This document shows positions 1-7,482 of a stretch of DNA of 64,000 nt, one piece after another (the first letter of the stretch is position 1; every line of letters begins with the position of its first letter). Origin of the DNA: Saccharospirillum sp965652395 (GTDB taxonomy: Bacteria; Pseudomonadota; Gammaproteobacteria; Pseudomonadales; Natronospirillaceae); contig CBFGUW010000021.1 in assembly GCA_965652395.1 (NCBI GenBank), forward strand, positions 20,924 through 84,923, written 5' to 3'. The notes under the pieces were generated by a model. It searched no databases, was not told the origin of the DNA, and worked only from the letters and a program-made list of their open reading frames with translations. The position numbers and the translations under genes are program-made.

Positions 1-678
1 CGAGGCGCCTACGGCCGCATCGAGTTTATCCGCGAGCTTGTACAGCAGCTCGAAGTTCTCTCCATTCTGCATGCCGCGACCACCGGAAATCACCACTCTT
101 GCGGAAGTCAGCTCGGGGCGGTCAGACTTGGCCAGCTCTTCGCCGATGAAACGGCTGGTGCCGGCATCCGAACCGGTGTCGATGGTTTCCACGGAGGCTG
201 AACCGTCCATTGCACAAGCGTCGAACGCCGTACCGCGTACGGTAATGACTTTGACGGCATCGCTGGACTGCACAGTGGCAATGGCATTGCCCGCATAAAT
301 GGGCCGCTTGAAGGTATCGGCGGATTCAACCGCCAGAATGTCGGAGATCTGCTCAACATCCAGCAGCGCAGCCACACGCGGCATGAAGTTCTTACCGGTC
401 GTGGTGGCCGAAGCCAGGATATGACTGTAGTTTTTGCCCTGCTCTGCCACGAGCGCAGCCAGGTTCTCCGCCAAGGCGTGGCCAAGCGCAGGGCCGTCGG
501 CCAACAGGACTTTCGCGACGCCATTTAACTTGGCGGCTTCTTCGGCCACCGCCTGGGCGCTTTCACCGGCCACCAAAACATGGATATCACCACCGATGGC
601 TTGAGCCGCCGTTACAACGTGGGCCGTAGCCGAGGAAAGTGCGGTGTTGTTGTGTTCAGCAACGATCAAAATACTCAT
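1..678 (-). CDS. etfA: Electron transfer flavoprotein alpha subunit (partial, C-terminus off the window)
   Basis: The 226 codons present begin MSILIVAEHNN, the usual EtfA start. They cover the N-terminal alpha/beta domain and run into the FAD-binding part with TSARVVISGGRGMQ and the start of the DAAVGAS stretch. The frame is open to base 1, so the 3' end is cut only by the window. EtfA pairs with EtfB to carry electrons from acyl-CoA dehydrogenases to ETF-ubiquinone oxidoreductase. The ATG overlaps the etfB stop in an ATGA, so the two subunits are probably translationally coupled. The call is secure from the sequence and the neighbouring etfB and ETF-QO genes. Confidence 0.95.
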   Translation of the reverse strand, partial: MSILIVAEHNNTALSSATAHVVTAAQAIGGDIHVLVAGESAQAVAEEAAKLNGVAKVLLADGPALGHALAENLAALVAEQGKNYSHILASATTTGKNFMPRVAALLDVEQISDILAVESADTFKRPIYAGNAIATVQSSDAVKVITVRGTAFDACAMDGSASVETIDTGSDAGTSRFIGEELAKSDRPELTSARVVISGGRGMQNGENFELLYKLADKLDAAVGAS

Positions 679-1427
679 GACAGCACCTTAGCTTCGTTCT
701 TCAGTTTCTCGACCAGTTCAGCTACGGAACCGACTTTCACCCCACCCTGACGCTCGGCAGGCGGTTCGACCTTAAGGGTGGTGACCGTTTTACGGATCTC
801 CACGCCGTAATCCGCCGGGGTTTTCTTATCCAGAGGTTTACGCTTGGCCTTCATGATGTCAGGCAGCTTGGCGTAACGGGGCTCGTTCAAACGCAGGTCG
901 GTGGTTACAATGGCGGGCAATTTCAGACCGACGGTCTGCAAACCACCGTCAATTTCACGGGTAACCTGAGCTTCGTCGCCTTCGACGACCAGCTTGCTGG
1001 CAAAAGTACCCTGTGCCATGCCGGTGAGAGCGCCGAGCATTTGGCCGGTCTGGTTGTTGTCGCTATCGATGGACTGTTTACCCAGAATAACCAGGCCGGG
1101 CTTTTCTTCCTCAACCACGGCTTTGAGAAGTTTGGCGACGGAAAGAGAGCCGGGCGCTTCATCGGTGGTGATCAGAATGCCCCGGTCCGCTCCGAGCGCC
1201 ATGGCCTTGCGAATTTGTTCTTCGGCTTTTGCTTCGCCGATGGAGACAACGACGATTTCGTCGGCGACGCCCTGCTCTTTCAATCGAACCGCTTCTTCCA
1301 CGGCGATCTCACAGAAGGGGTTGATGTCCATTTTGACATTCGCCAGGTCCACATCGCTGTGGTCCGGCTTGACGCGGACTTTTACGTTGTAGTCCACAAC
1401 ACGCTTCACGGGAACCAGTACTTTCAT
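675..1427 (-). CDS. etfB: Electron transfer flavoprotein beta subunit
   Basis: This is a full-length EtfB of 250 aa. It begins MKVLVPVKRVVDYN and carries the family signature region around VILGKQSIDSDNNQTGQ (about residues 115-131), which binds AMP and contacts the alpha subunit. EtfB and EtfA form a soluble FAD/AMP heterodimer that accepts electrons from beta-oxidation and amino-acid dehydrogenases. A GAGG-type ribosome site precedes the ATG. It is the first gene of an etfB-etfA unit and is divergent from the ETF-QO gene, so the 319-bp gap between them probably holds both promoters. Confidence 0.97.
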   Translation of the reverse strand: MKVLVPVKRVVDYNVKVRVKPDHSDVDLANVKMDINPFCEIAVEEAVRLKEQGVADEIVVVSIGEAKAEEQIRKAMALGADRGILITTDEAPGSLSVAKLLKAVVEEEKPGLVILGKQSIDSDNNQTGQMLGALTGMAQGTFASKLVVEGDEAQVTREIDGGLQTVGLKLPAIVTTDLRLNEPRYAKLPDIMKAKRKPLDKKTPADYGVEIRKTVTTLKVEPPAERQGGVKVGSVAELVEKLKNEAKVLS

Positions 1428-1746
1428 AGCGTCCTCATCTTGTATTCGAGCCCGGGAACCCCCGGAGGAGCTTCTATCCGGGACTCATTTAATCCGTTTT
1501 AAACGAAAATTTCAAACAGTTGTTTTAATTTTTCCTGGCAAGAGGGTAAACTCCCGCCCGATGCGAAGGTTCCGATCAGAATGGAGCCATTGCGAATAAT
1601 TACAACGATGTCCCTTGTTCTTGCGGTCAAGTGTTCTCGCGGTCGAGTGTTCTTGTGGCCTGCCGTGCCATGCAGCTTGAACAAGAGGCTCATGAATCAC
1701 CCGCCCCCGGCTCTGTTGGCCGGTCGGCAACGTTCAGGAGGTCCCT
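1428..1746. other. Divergent etfBA / ETF-QO control region with a short tandem repeat
   Basis: This 319-bp stretch holds no supported gene. It should contain the promoters for etfBA (leftward) and ETF-QO (rightward). Visible items are an 11-bp palindrome CGTTTTAAACG at 1495-1505, a PsrA-like box at 1513-1526, and about 2.75 copies of a 16-bp imperfect direct repeat (unit like GTTCTTGCGGTCAAGT) at 1617-1660. Short overlapping reading frames on the minus strand have no ribosome site or recognisable protein. Confidence 0.6.
1513..1526. promoter_or_regulatory. Possible PsrA-like operator
   Basis: The sequence CAAACAGTTGTTTT fits the G/C-AAAC-N4-GTTT pattern reported for PsrA, a TetR-family fatty-acid sensor of Pseudomonas. 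PsrA is known to act on beta-oxidation and ETF-QO genes there. The position, between etfBA and ETF-QO, suits such a role. One short match in AT-rich DNA is weak evidence, and no PsrA gene is in the window; the TetR gene at 3911-4540 does not look like PsrA. Confidence 0.35.
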
Positions 1747-3396
1747 ATGGAACGTGAATCCATGGAATTTGATGTGGTTGTAGTCGGAGCCGGCCCGGCC
1801 GGGCTCTCAGCCGCTATCCGCCTGATGCAGGGCGCACAGGAATCTGACCGTGAGCTCTCGGTCTGTGTCGTTGAGAAGGGATCGGAAGTCGGTGCTCATA
1901 TTCTGTCGGGTGCGGTGTTCGAACCCCGCGCACTGAACGAACTCATCCCGGACTGGAAAGATAAAGGCGCCCCTCTCAATACCGCCGTCAGCGGCGATGA
2001 GATCCACGTTCTACGAGGCCCGGAAAGCACTATCAAAGTGCCCAACTTCTTTGCGCCTTCCACCATGCACAACGAAGGCAACTACATTATCAGCCTTGGT
2101 AATCTTTGCCGCTGGCTGGCCGAGCAGGCCGAGGCTCTGGGAGTGGAGATATTCCCTGGTTTCTCGGCGGCCGATGTTCTCTATGCCGAGGACGGTTCGG
2201 TGAAGGGTATCGTTACCGGCGATATGGGCGTCGCGGCCGACGGCTCCGAGAAGGACGGTTACATGCCCGGCATGGAGCTGCATGCCAAGACCACCCTCTT
2301 CGCCGAAGGCGCCCGTGGCCATCTGGGTAAGTCACTGATCAACCATTTCAAACTGGATGCCGATGCGGAGCCTCAGCACTATGGGCTGGGCATCAAAGAA
2401 CTCTGGGACGTCGACCCGGCCAACCATGAGCTGGGTAAGGTCGTTCACACGGCTGGATGGCCCCTTAAAGAACACGGCGCTGCCGGTGGCTCCTTCATGT
2501 ACCACCTGGAGAACTATCAGGTGGTCATCGGTCTGATTACCGACTTGAGCTACCAGAACCCCTACTTGAGCCCTTTCGATGAATTCCAGCGGATGAAACA
2601 CCATCCGGTATTCGCCAAAACCCTCAAAGGTGGCAAGCGTGTCTCTTATGGTGCCCGAGCCATAGCCAAGGGCGGCCTGCAGAGCTTGCCAAAGATGCAC
2701 TTCCCTGGCGGTCTGTTGATCGGTTGCGATGCCGGAACCCTGAATTTCGCGAAAATCAAAGGCAGCCATACGGCGATGAAATCCGGCATGTTGGCGGCCG
2801 ATACCATTCTGGCCAAGTCCGATTGGGACGCCGGTCAGGATCTGTCCGAATACGCCCGGGCATTCCGAGACAGCTGGATTTGGGAAGAGCTGAACCTGCA
2901 GCGGAACTTCGGACCGGCACAGCACAAATGGGGCAACATAGTCGGCTCCGCCTATGCTTTTGTGGACATCAACCTGTTCAAAGGCAAGCTGCCCTGGACG
3001 ATGTCCGATCCGAAGGCCGATTACGCTCAAACCAGGCCGGCGGCTGAATGCCAACCCATTGATTACCCAAAACCGGACGGCACTCTGAGCTTCGACAAGC
3101 TAAGTTCGGTGTTTCTGTCGAACACCAACCATGAAGAAGACCAACCGGTCCATCTCAAGCTGAAGGATCCGAATGTTCCCATTCAGCACAACCTACCCAA
3201 GTTTGCCGAGCCCGCCCAGCGCTACTGCCCTGCGGCAGTGTACGAGGTGGTTGAGAACGACCAGGGGGAAAAGCGCTTCCAGATCAATGCGCAGAACTGC
3301 GTCCATTGCAAAACCTGCGACATCAAAGACCCGTCCCAGAACATTGTCTGGGTAACGCCTGAAGGCGGTGGCGGGCCGAACTACCCTAATATGTAA
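1747..3396 (+). CDS. Electron transfer flavoprotein-ubiquinone oxidoreductase
   Basis: This 549-aa enzyme moves electrons from reduced ETF to ubiquinone at the inner membrane. The N-terminus carries the FAD dinucleotide motif GAGPAGLSAAIRL (about residues 14-26). The C-terminus carries four cysteines, one in RYCPAAVYE (about 495) and three in NCVHCKTCD (about 518-526), that bind the [4Fe-4S] cluster. Length matches the family. An AGGAGGT ribosome site at 1736-1742 supports the first ATG over the in-frame ATG at 1762. It is divergent from etfBA, whose product is its electron donor, and its stop nearly touches the convergent DUF1285 gene. Confidence 0.96.
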   Translation: MERESMEFDVVVVGAGPAGLSAAIRLMQGAQESDRELSVCVVEKGSEVGAHILSGAVFEPRALNELIPDWKDKGAPLNTAVSGDEIHVLRGPESTIKVPNFFAPSTMHNEGNYIISLGNLCRWLAEQAEALGVEIFPGFSAADVLYAEDGSVKGIVTGDMGVAADGSEKDGYMPGMELHAKTTLFAEGARGHLGKSLINHFKLDADAEPQHYGLGIKELWDVDPANHELGKVVHTAGWPLKEHGAAGGSFMYHLENYQVVIGLITDLSYQNPYLSPFDEFQRMKHHPVFAKTLKGGKRVSYGARAIAKGGLQSLPKMHFPGGLLIGCDAGTLNFAKIKGSHTAMKSGMLAADTILAKSDWDAGQDLSEYARAFRDSWIWEELNLQRNFGPAQHKWGNIVGSAYAFVDINLFKGKLPWTMSDPKADYAQTRPAAECQPIDYPKPDGTLSFDKLSSVFLSNTNHEEDQPVHLKLKDPNVPIQHNLPKFAEPAQRYCPAAVYEVVENDQGEKRFQINAQNCVHCKTCDIKDPSQNIVWVTPEGGGGPNYPNM

Positions 3397-3399
3397 GGA

Positions 3400-3921
3400 T
3401 TAAGTCGTGGCCAGCTTGAAGCGCTGGCCAGCGCTTTCCAGCCAAAGCACGCCCGAGTCATCCACGCCTTTGTGTTCCAAAGCCCATGTCTGCCAGTGAT
3501 ACATCAGGTTTTGATGAATTCTCGCAGGCAGGTTACGGCGCCAAGTCATAGTGGGCGATTCCGGGTCGGCCTGGGTATCAAGCGGGTGTTCCTCATCCAA
3601 GGGCACCGACTCCCCCAGATTATTCGTCACAATCCAGGTTCCCTCTATCAGCTCAGCAGAATGGGCAACAAAGGGTGTATCCTGCACCCGAATGCCTACT
3701 TTCTCGACGGGCGTTACCAGAAAATACGAATCCCCTTCCCGCTTGAGGATGGATGAGAACATCCGGACCATGGCGGGGCGTCCGATCGGCGTGCCTTCAT
3801 AAAACCAATCCCCGTTGCGGCGGATTTCCATATTGATGTCCCCGCAGAAATCCGGGTTCCACTGCTCTACCGGTGGGTGTTTCTGATCGCCAATCTGTTT
3901 CAGCAGTTCTTCAAGTTTCAT
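3400..3921 (-). CDS. DUF1285 domain protein
   Basis: This 173-aa protein begins MKLEELLKQIG and has the DUF1285 hallmarks: NPDFCGDINMEI, GDWFYEGTPIGRPAMVRMF and the ILKREGDSYFLVTPVEK stretch. No enzyme activity is established for the family. It is small, has no signal peptide or membrane segment, and is probably cytoplasmic. I chose the ATG at 3921 because GGGAGA lies about 8 nt upstream; an in-frame codon at 3939 lies deeper inside the TetR gene. The start codon falls inside the 3' end of the TetR gene (11-bp overlap), so the two are probably co-transcribed and coupled. Confidence 0.85.
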   Translation of the reverse strand: MKLEELLKQIGDQKHPPVEQWNPDFCGDINMEIRRNGDWFYEGTPIGRPAMVRMFSSILKREGDSYFLVTPVEKVGIRVQDTPFVAHSAELIEGTWIVTNNLGESVPLDEEHPLDTQADPESPTMTWRRNLPARIHQNLMYHWQTWALEHKGVDDSGVLWLESAGQRFKLATT

Positions 3922-4540
3922 GTCGGGCTTCTCCCGCATCAGCCACGATGTCCGTCAGGAAACGTACGAAACCACGCCGATCCTGAATCAACTCGTGGTA
4001 AAGGTCGCTTTCGCTCAGGCTCGCCATACCATTCGCCAGGGCCCAGACGAAGCCGAAATAAAACCGATGGGTATCATCATGGCGGTTTTCACTCTCGTCT
4101 CCCGTCCGGTTTCGCCGGGCGGTTTCCATGAACAGCTCTATGTGGTTCTGGCGGAGCCTCTGCCACTGAACGAAGCGCTCCAGCTGGCAGTCGCAGCGAG
4201 TTAAAGTGTTTTCTACTCTCAGCAAAAGCCTATATTTTTCAATGCTTTGCAGTCTATATTTAAAGTATCCTCTCATTAAATCCGATAAGCTTCCCGACTC
4301 CCGGTTTTGACGGATTATCGGTCCGACACCCACTTCATCGGCCAGCAACAACGCGGCGTAGATATCTTCCTTACCACTGAAATAATGATAGAACACTGAT
4401 CGGCTGATGCCTGCCATCTGTATCAACCGAGTGACAGACACCTTGTCCTCACCCGAGAGCATGAATAGGTTCAGTGCTGAATTGAGGATGGCGATCTCAG
4501 TGGGGTGCTGGTCCTTTACTTGTAAGACAGGATGTAACAT
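3911..4540 (-). CDS. TetR/AcrR family transcriptional regulator
   Basis: This is a 209-aa one-component regulator. The N-terminal helix-turn-helix is seen at about residues 17-62: an ILNSALNLFMLSG helix, then VSVTRLIQMAGISRSVFYHYFSGKEDIYAA, which is the typical TetR recognition region. The C-terminal ligand domain (about 65-209) is divergent, as is usual, so the effector cannot be named. It sits upstream of, and overlaps, the DUF1285 gene, and lies close to the ETF genes. Whether it controls them is unknown. It differs from the PsrA type in its HTH sequence. Confidence 0.88.
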   Translation of the reverse strand: MLHPVLQVKDQHPTEIAILNSALNLFMLSGEDKVSVTRLIQMAGISRSVFYHYFSGKEDIYAALLLADEVGVGPIIRQNRESGSLSDLMRGYFKYRLQSIEKYRLLLRVENTLTRCDCQLERFVQWQRLRQNHIELFMETARRNRTGDESENRHDDTHRFYFGFVWALANGMASLSESDLYHELIQDRRGFVRFLTDIVADAGEARHET

Positions 4541-4627
4541 AGCGCCTGCATTGGTGCGGATTCGGGTTCTAGTCTATAACTGAGAGTGTGTGAACTGAAG
4601 TGACCGTTTTCGGTCCGGAGTGGCACA

Positions 4628-5521
4628 ATGCGATTGTTTTCTTCGATATATCAAGCGGTTACGCGCTGGTTGACCGACGAACCCGTCAATCATGAACACC
4701 CGATGAGCGATTTCAACAAGCTGCGGCGGGAGATTCGCAGTTGCGATGTCATTCTGGTGGAGGGGCACTCCCGGGTGGCGGAGGTGATCGGCAGCGTAAC
4801 CCAGAGCCGCTGGATTCATGCGGCACTCTACATTGGCCGCCTGCACGATGTGGAAGACCCCATGCTGCGGCTGAAAATCCGTGAGTTTTTCGATGGTCAG
4901 CCCGATGTACAGCTTATCGTCGAAAGTCAGTTGGGCCTGGGTACGGTCATCCGCCCGCTCGATACCTATAAAAACCGTCACCTGCGCCTATGCCGCCCAC
5001 GCGACCTGAGCTATGAAGACAGCCAGTTGGTGTTGAAATACGCCATTCATCGCCTGGGCACCGATTACGACCTGCGTCAGATACTCGATCTGTTCCGTTT
5101 TTACCTGCCGTGGAGCTTTCTGCCCAAACGGTTCCGCTCATCTTTGTTCAAGTGGAAACCAGGCGGCAGCACGCGTACGGTGTGCTCCACCCTGCTTGCC
5201 GAAGCCTTTGGCGCGGTGTCTTTCCCTATATTGCCATTGGTCAAACGTCAGGAGGGAGGCGAGGTCAAGCTGTTCCAACGCAACCCGAAACTGTGTACGC
5301 CCAGCGATTTCGATTACAGCCCCTACTTCGACATCATCAAGTATCCGTTCCTGGAATTTGAAGGAGCGTCCACCCCGGCTTATCGGCTGATGCCCTGGCA
5401 TGGTCATGGCGCGCTGGACGATGAAGAAGCCTTGATGTACATGGAAGCGAAGTTGCAGCAGACGATGCCCGAGGGCTCTGAATCACCGCCGAGACGAATC
5501 AACTCAAAAGAGCATCTGTAA
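4628..5521 (+). CDS. YiiX/YebB-like NlpC/P60-type cysteine hydrolase
   Basis: This 297-aa protein has the circularly permuted papain-like layout of the YiiX/YebB group. A catalytic-type His lies in RWIHAALYIG (His64) and a Cys in STRTVCSTLLAEAF (Cys186). The segment DVILVEGHSRVAEVIG (about 40-55) matches the family start, where the substrate entry loop lies. No signal peptide is clear; the N-terminus has only a short hydrophobic stretch. Relatives are thought to hydrolyse amide bonds in lipids or peptidoglycan, but the substrate here is unknown. It stands alone between the TetR gene and pilZ and is convergent with pilZ. Confidence 0.75.
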   Translation: MRLFSSIYQAVTRWLTDEPVNHEHPMSDFNKLRREIRSCDVILVEGHSRVAEVIGSVTQSRWIHAALYIGRLHDVEDPMLRLKIREFFDGQPDVQLIVESQLGLGTVIRPLDTYKNRHLRLCRPRDLSYEDSQLVLKYAIHRLGTDYDLRQILDLFRFYLPWSFLPKRFRSSLFKWKPGGSTRTVCSTLLAEAFGAVSFPILPLVKRQEGGEVKLFQRNPKLCTPSDFDYSPYFDIIKYPFLEFEGASTPAYRLMPWHGHGALDDEEALMYMEAKLQQTMPEGSESPPRRINSKEHL

Positions 5522-5550
5522 GCTGTTGCAGACTCGGAGGAGAGAGAGGC

Positions 5551-5577
5551 GACGCACGCCTTTACATGGTGTGCGTC
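5551..5577. terminator. Hairpin between the YiiX-like gene and pilZ
   Basis: A 10-bp inverted repeat (GACGCACGCC / GGTGTGCGTC, one wobble pair) with a 7-nt loop overlaps the last codons of pilZ and lies just after the YiiX-like stop. It could stop transcripts from both convergent genes, but neither strand has a good T-run after it, so intrinsic termination is uncertain. Confidence 0.35.
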
Positions 5578-5915
5578 GGCTTGTCGGAGTTGAGAGCGCC
5601 CGCCAGATAGGTTTCGATCTTGTCTTTCGCCAATTCGTTCTTTTTACTGAATTGTACGCCAATGCCGGTCGCACGGTTGCCCTGAGCACCACGCGGGGTT
5701 ACCCAGATGACCTTCCCAGCCACCGGAATCTTCTCCGGCTCGTCCATTAGGTTCAGCAGCAAAAACACATCATCTCCAAGATTGAACTTCTTATTGGTGG
5801 CGATAAAGAGCCCGCCATTTTTAACAAATGGCATGTACGCCGCATACAGCACGGCCTTGTCCTTCATGGTGAGGGACAGGATACCATTGCGGGGCCCACC
5901 GAGTTTTGGATTCAT
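5562..5915 (-). CDS. pilZ: Type IV pilus assembly protein PilZ
   Basis: This 117-aa protein matches the founding PilZ in length and in blocks such as DKAVLYAAYMPFVKNGGLFI, LPVAGKVIW-like PVAGKVIWVTPRGAQGNRA, and the C-terminal SDKPTHTM. Like that protein it lacks the N-terminal RxxxR c-di-GMP motif, so it probably acts by protein contact in pilus biogenesis rather than by binding the nucleotide. The ATG overlaps the holB stop in an ATGA. I chose this start over an upstream in-frame codon at 5957 because of that overlap and the family N-terminus. The holB-pilZ order is the same as in Pseudomonas. Confidence 0.93.
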   Translation of the reverse strand: MNPKLGGPRNGILSLTMKDKAVLYAAYMPFVKNGGLFIATNKKFNLGDDVFLLLNLMDEPEKIPVAGKVIWVTPRGAQGNRATGIGVQFSKKNELAKDKIETYLAGALNSDKPTHTM

Positions 5916-6865
5916 AAACGCAGTTCCAGCCAGCGAGCGGCGAGTTGCTCGCTCCACATCTGTTGGTTCAAATTTGCCTGGTGCTGCAGGCCACTCATGA
6001 GCTCCAGAATATAGTCTCTAAACTCAAAAAGCGACACACCCTTCACCTGGCGCAAACGATCAGCCAGTTGTCGATCGGTCTCCGGCATTACGACCTGGGT
6101 ATTATGCTGGAGCCTCAGGGCGCCATCCACCCAGAGTAGCAGTTGGCGAAGCAGGTTGGTTGCCTGTTGCTGGCTGATAAAACTGGCCAGAGCGCTGAAA
6201 CCCGTCTCCTGCAAAAAGGTGGCGGCCTGCTTTTGCCATTGCTCCATTGCATCGGCGCCCAACCGGAGCGCATCCATCGGTGCCCCTTCGGACATGCTTA
6301 GCCGGTTTTGAGCCTCGGTCGGGTCCATTCCCTGGTCCATTAAATAGCGACGGGCGGATTCTTCGTCGGGTCGGTCCAGCTTATAAATCCGGCATCGGGA
6401 CCTTACCGTCGGCAACAGTCGTGACAGTGACGTCGCTTCAAGAATGAGATAGGTGTCGCGGGTCGGTTCTTCAAGCATTTTCAGCAAGGCATTCGCCGAG
6501 CTGGTGTTCATTCGGTCCGCACCCACGAGGCGGATGACTTTATTGCCACCCTGCTGCGCCGTTTCGTGCATAAACTGACCGATGGCCCGCACCTGTGCCA
6601 CCTTGATCGTGTCGCTTTTACCTTCAGGCTCGACAACCAGACGGTCGGGGTGCAAACCGGCCTTGACCAGCAAACAACTTTTGCATTGACCGCAGGGTCG
6701 GTTCTGGGACGCACACAGGATGGCATCCCCGAGATGGCGTCCCAGCTCATGTAGCCCATCCCCGCCTCGACCAATTAACAGCAGCGCATGAGGCAGGCGG
6801 CCTTGGGACAAGCCAAGGTGGACGGAGGAAGAAACGGAATCGAGCCAGGGAGGCAGCGAATTCAT
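5912..6865 (-). CDS. holB: DNA polymerase III subunit delta'
   Basis: This 317-aa clamp-loader subunit shows the HolB layout: LPHALLLIGRGGDG, a degenerate nucleotide loop; a four-cysteine zinc module in CASQNRPCGQCKSC (about residues 51-64); SSANALLKMLEEPT; and the SRC motif in TVRSRCRI that senses ATP in neighbouring subunits. It helps load the beta clamp at the replication fork. The ATG at 6865 overlaps the tmk stop in an ATGA; a TTG two codons earlier is a less likely start. It lies in the coupled mltG-tmk-holB-pilZ string. Confidence 0.95.
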   Translation of the reverse strand: MNSLPPWLDSVSSSVHLGLSQGRLPHALLLIGRGGDGLHELGRHLGDAILCASQNRPCGQCKSCLLVKAGLHPDRLVVEPEGKSDTIKVAQVRAIGQFMHETAQQGGNKVIRLVGADRMNTSSANALLKMLEEPTRDTYLILEATSLSRLLPTVRSRCRIYKLDRPDEESARRYLMDQGMDPTEAQNRLSMSEGAPMDALRLGADAMEQWQKQAATFLQETGFSALASFISQQQATNLLRQLLLWVDGALRLQHNTQVVMPETDRQLADRLRQVKGVSLFEFRDYILELMSGLQHQANLNQQMWSEQLAARWLELRL

Positions 6866-7482
6866 AGGCAATGGGCCTCCAACGCAGCCACCAGATCCCG
6901 GCTTACAGCCTCGATTGACTGTGAAGCATCCAAGCGAACCACTCGCTCGGGATTGGCCTCATGGCGCTTGAGATAGGCGCGGCGACACCGCTCGAAAAAA
7001 TCGATGCTTTCCTGTTCGATACGGTCGAGTTCACCTCTCTGCCGGGCCCGGGCCAAGCCAACCTCGGCCGGACAATCAAGCCATAGGGTCAGATCCGGCT
7101 GAAAGCCTTCCAAAACGAGAGACTCCAACGACTCGATTCGATGCCACTCGATGCCTCGACCACCCCCCTGGTAGGCGTAGGTCGCATCGGTGAATCGGTC
7201 ACTGATCACCCACTGCCCTTGATCCAGAGCCGGTTTAATCTTTTGGGTAACGTGCTGGCGGCGAGCGGCGAAGACCAGCAATAGCTCGGTCCAGGCGTCC
7301 ATGGCTTCGGTATGGTGACCCAGTACGAGGTCTCTTATCTGTTCGGCCAAGGGCGTACCGCCGGGCTCCCGTGTCACCAGAGGGGAACCATGGCGAGCGG
7401 TAACCCAGGTTTCCAGCACACCTAACTGAGTCGACTTCCCGGCGCCTTCCAAGCCTTCGATACTGATAAACGCAGGCGTCAT
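6862..7482 (-). CDS. tmk: Thymidylate kinase
   Basis: This 206-aa enzyme phosphorylates dTMP to dTDP. The P-loop GLEGAGKST is at residues 9-17, the DR motif is in ISDRFTDATYAYQGGGRGI (about 94-112), and the lid region follows with RARQRGELDR. Length matches the family. Start and stop overlap mltG and holB by ATGA on both sides, which suggests translational coupling. The pairing of tmk and holB is conserved in many bacteria and links dTTP supply and replication. Confidence 0.96.
   Translation of the reverse strand: MTPAFISIEGLEGAGKSTQLGVLETWVTARHGSPLVTREPGGTPLAEQIRDLVLGHHTEAMDAWTELLLVFAARRQHVTQKIKPALDQGQWVISDRFTDATYAYQGGGRGIEWHRIESLESLVLEGFQPDLTLWLDCPAEVGLARARQRGELDRIEQESIDFFERCRRAYLKRHEANPERVVRLDASQSIEAVSRDLVAALEAHCL

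Noticed and set aside
1499..1730. Two short minus-strand frames in the etfBA / ETF-QO gap
   Set aside because: No ribosome site, low-complexity content, and they span the 16-bp tandem repeat and probable promoters.
2332..3054. Long minus-strand open frame opposite the ETF-QO gene (240 codons)
   Set aside because: Antisense to a clearly conserved enzyme, with no recognisable motif or ribosome site.
3911..4540. TetR gene as the PsrA regulator
   Set aside because: Its helix-turn-helix and C-terminal domain do not resemble PsrA, and position alone is not enough.
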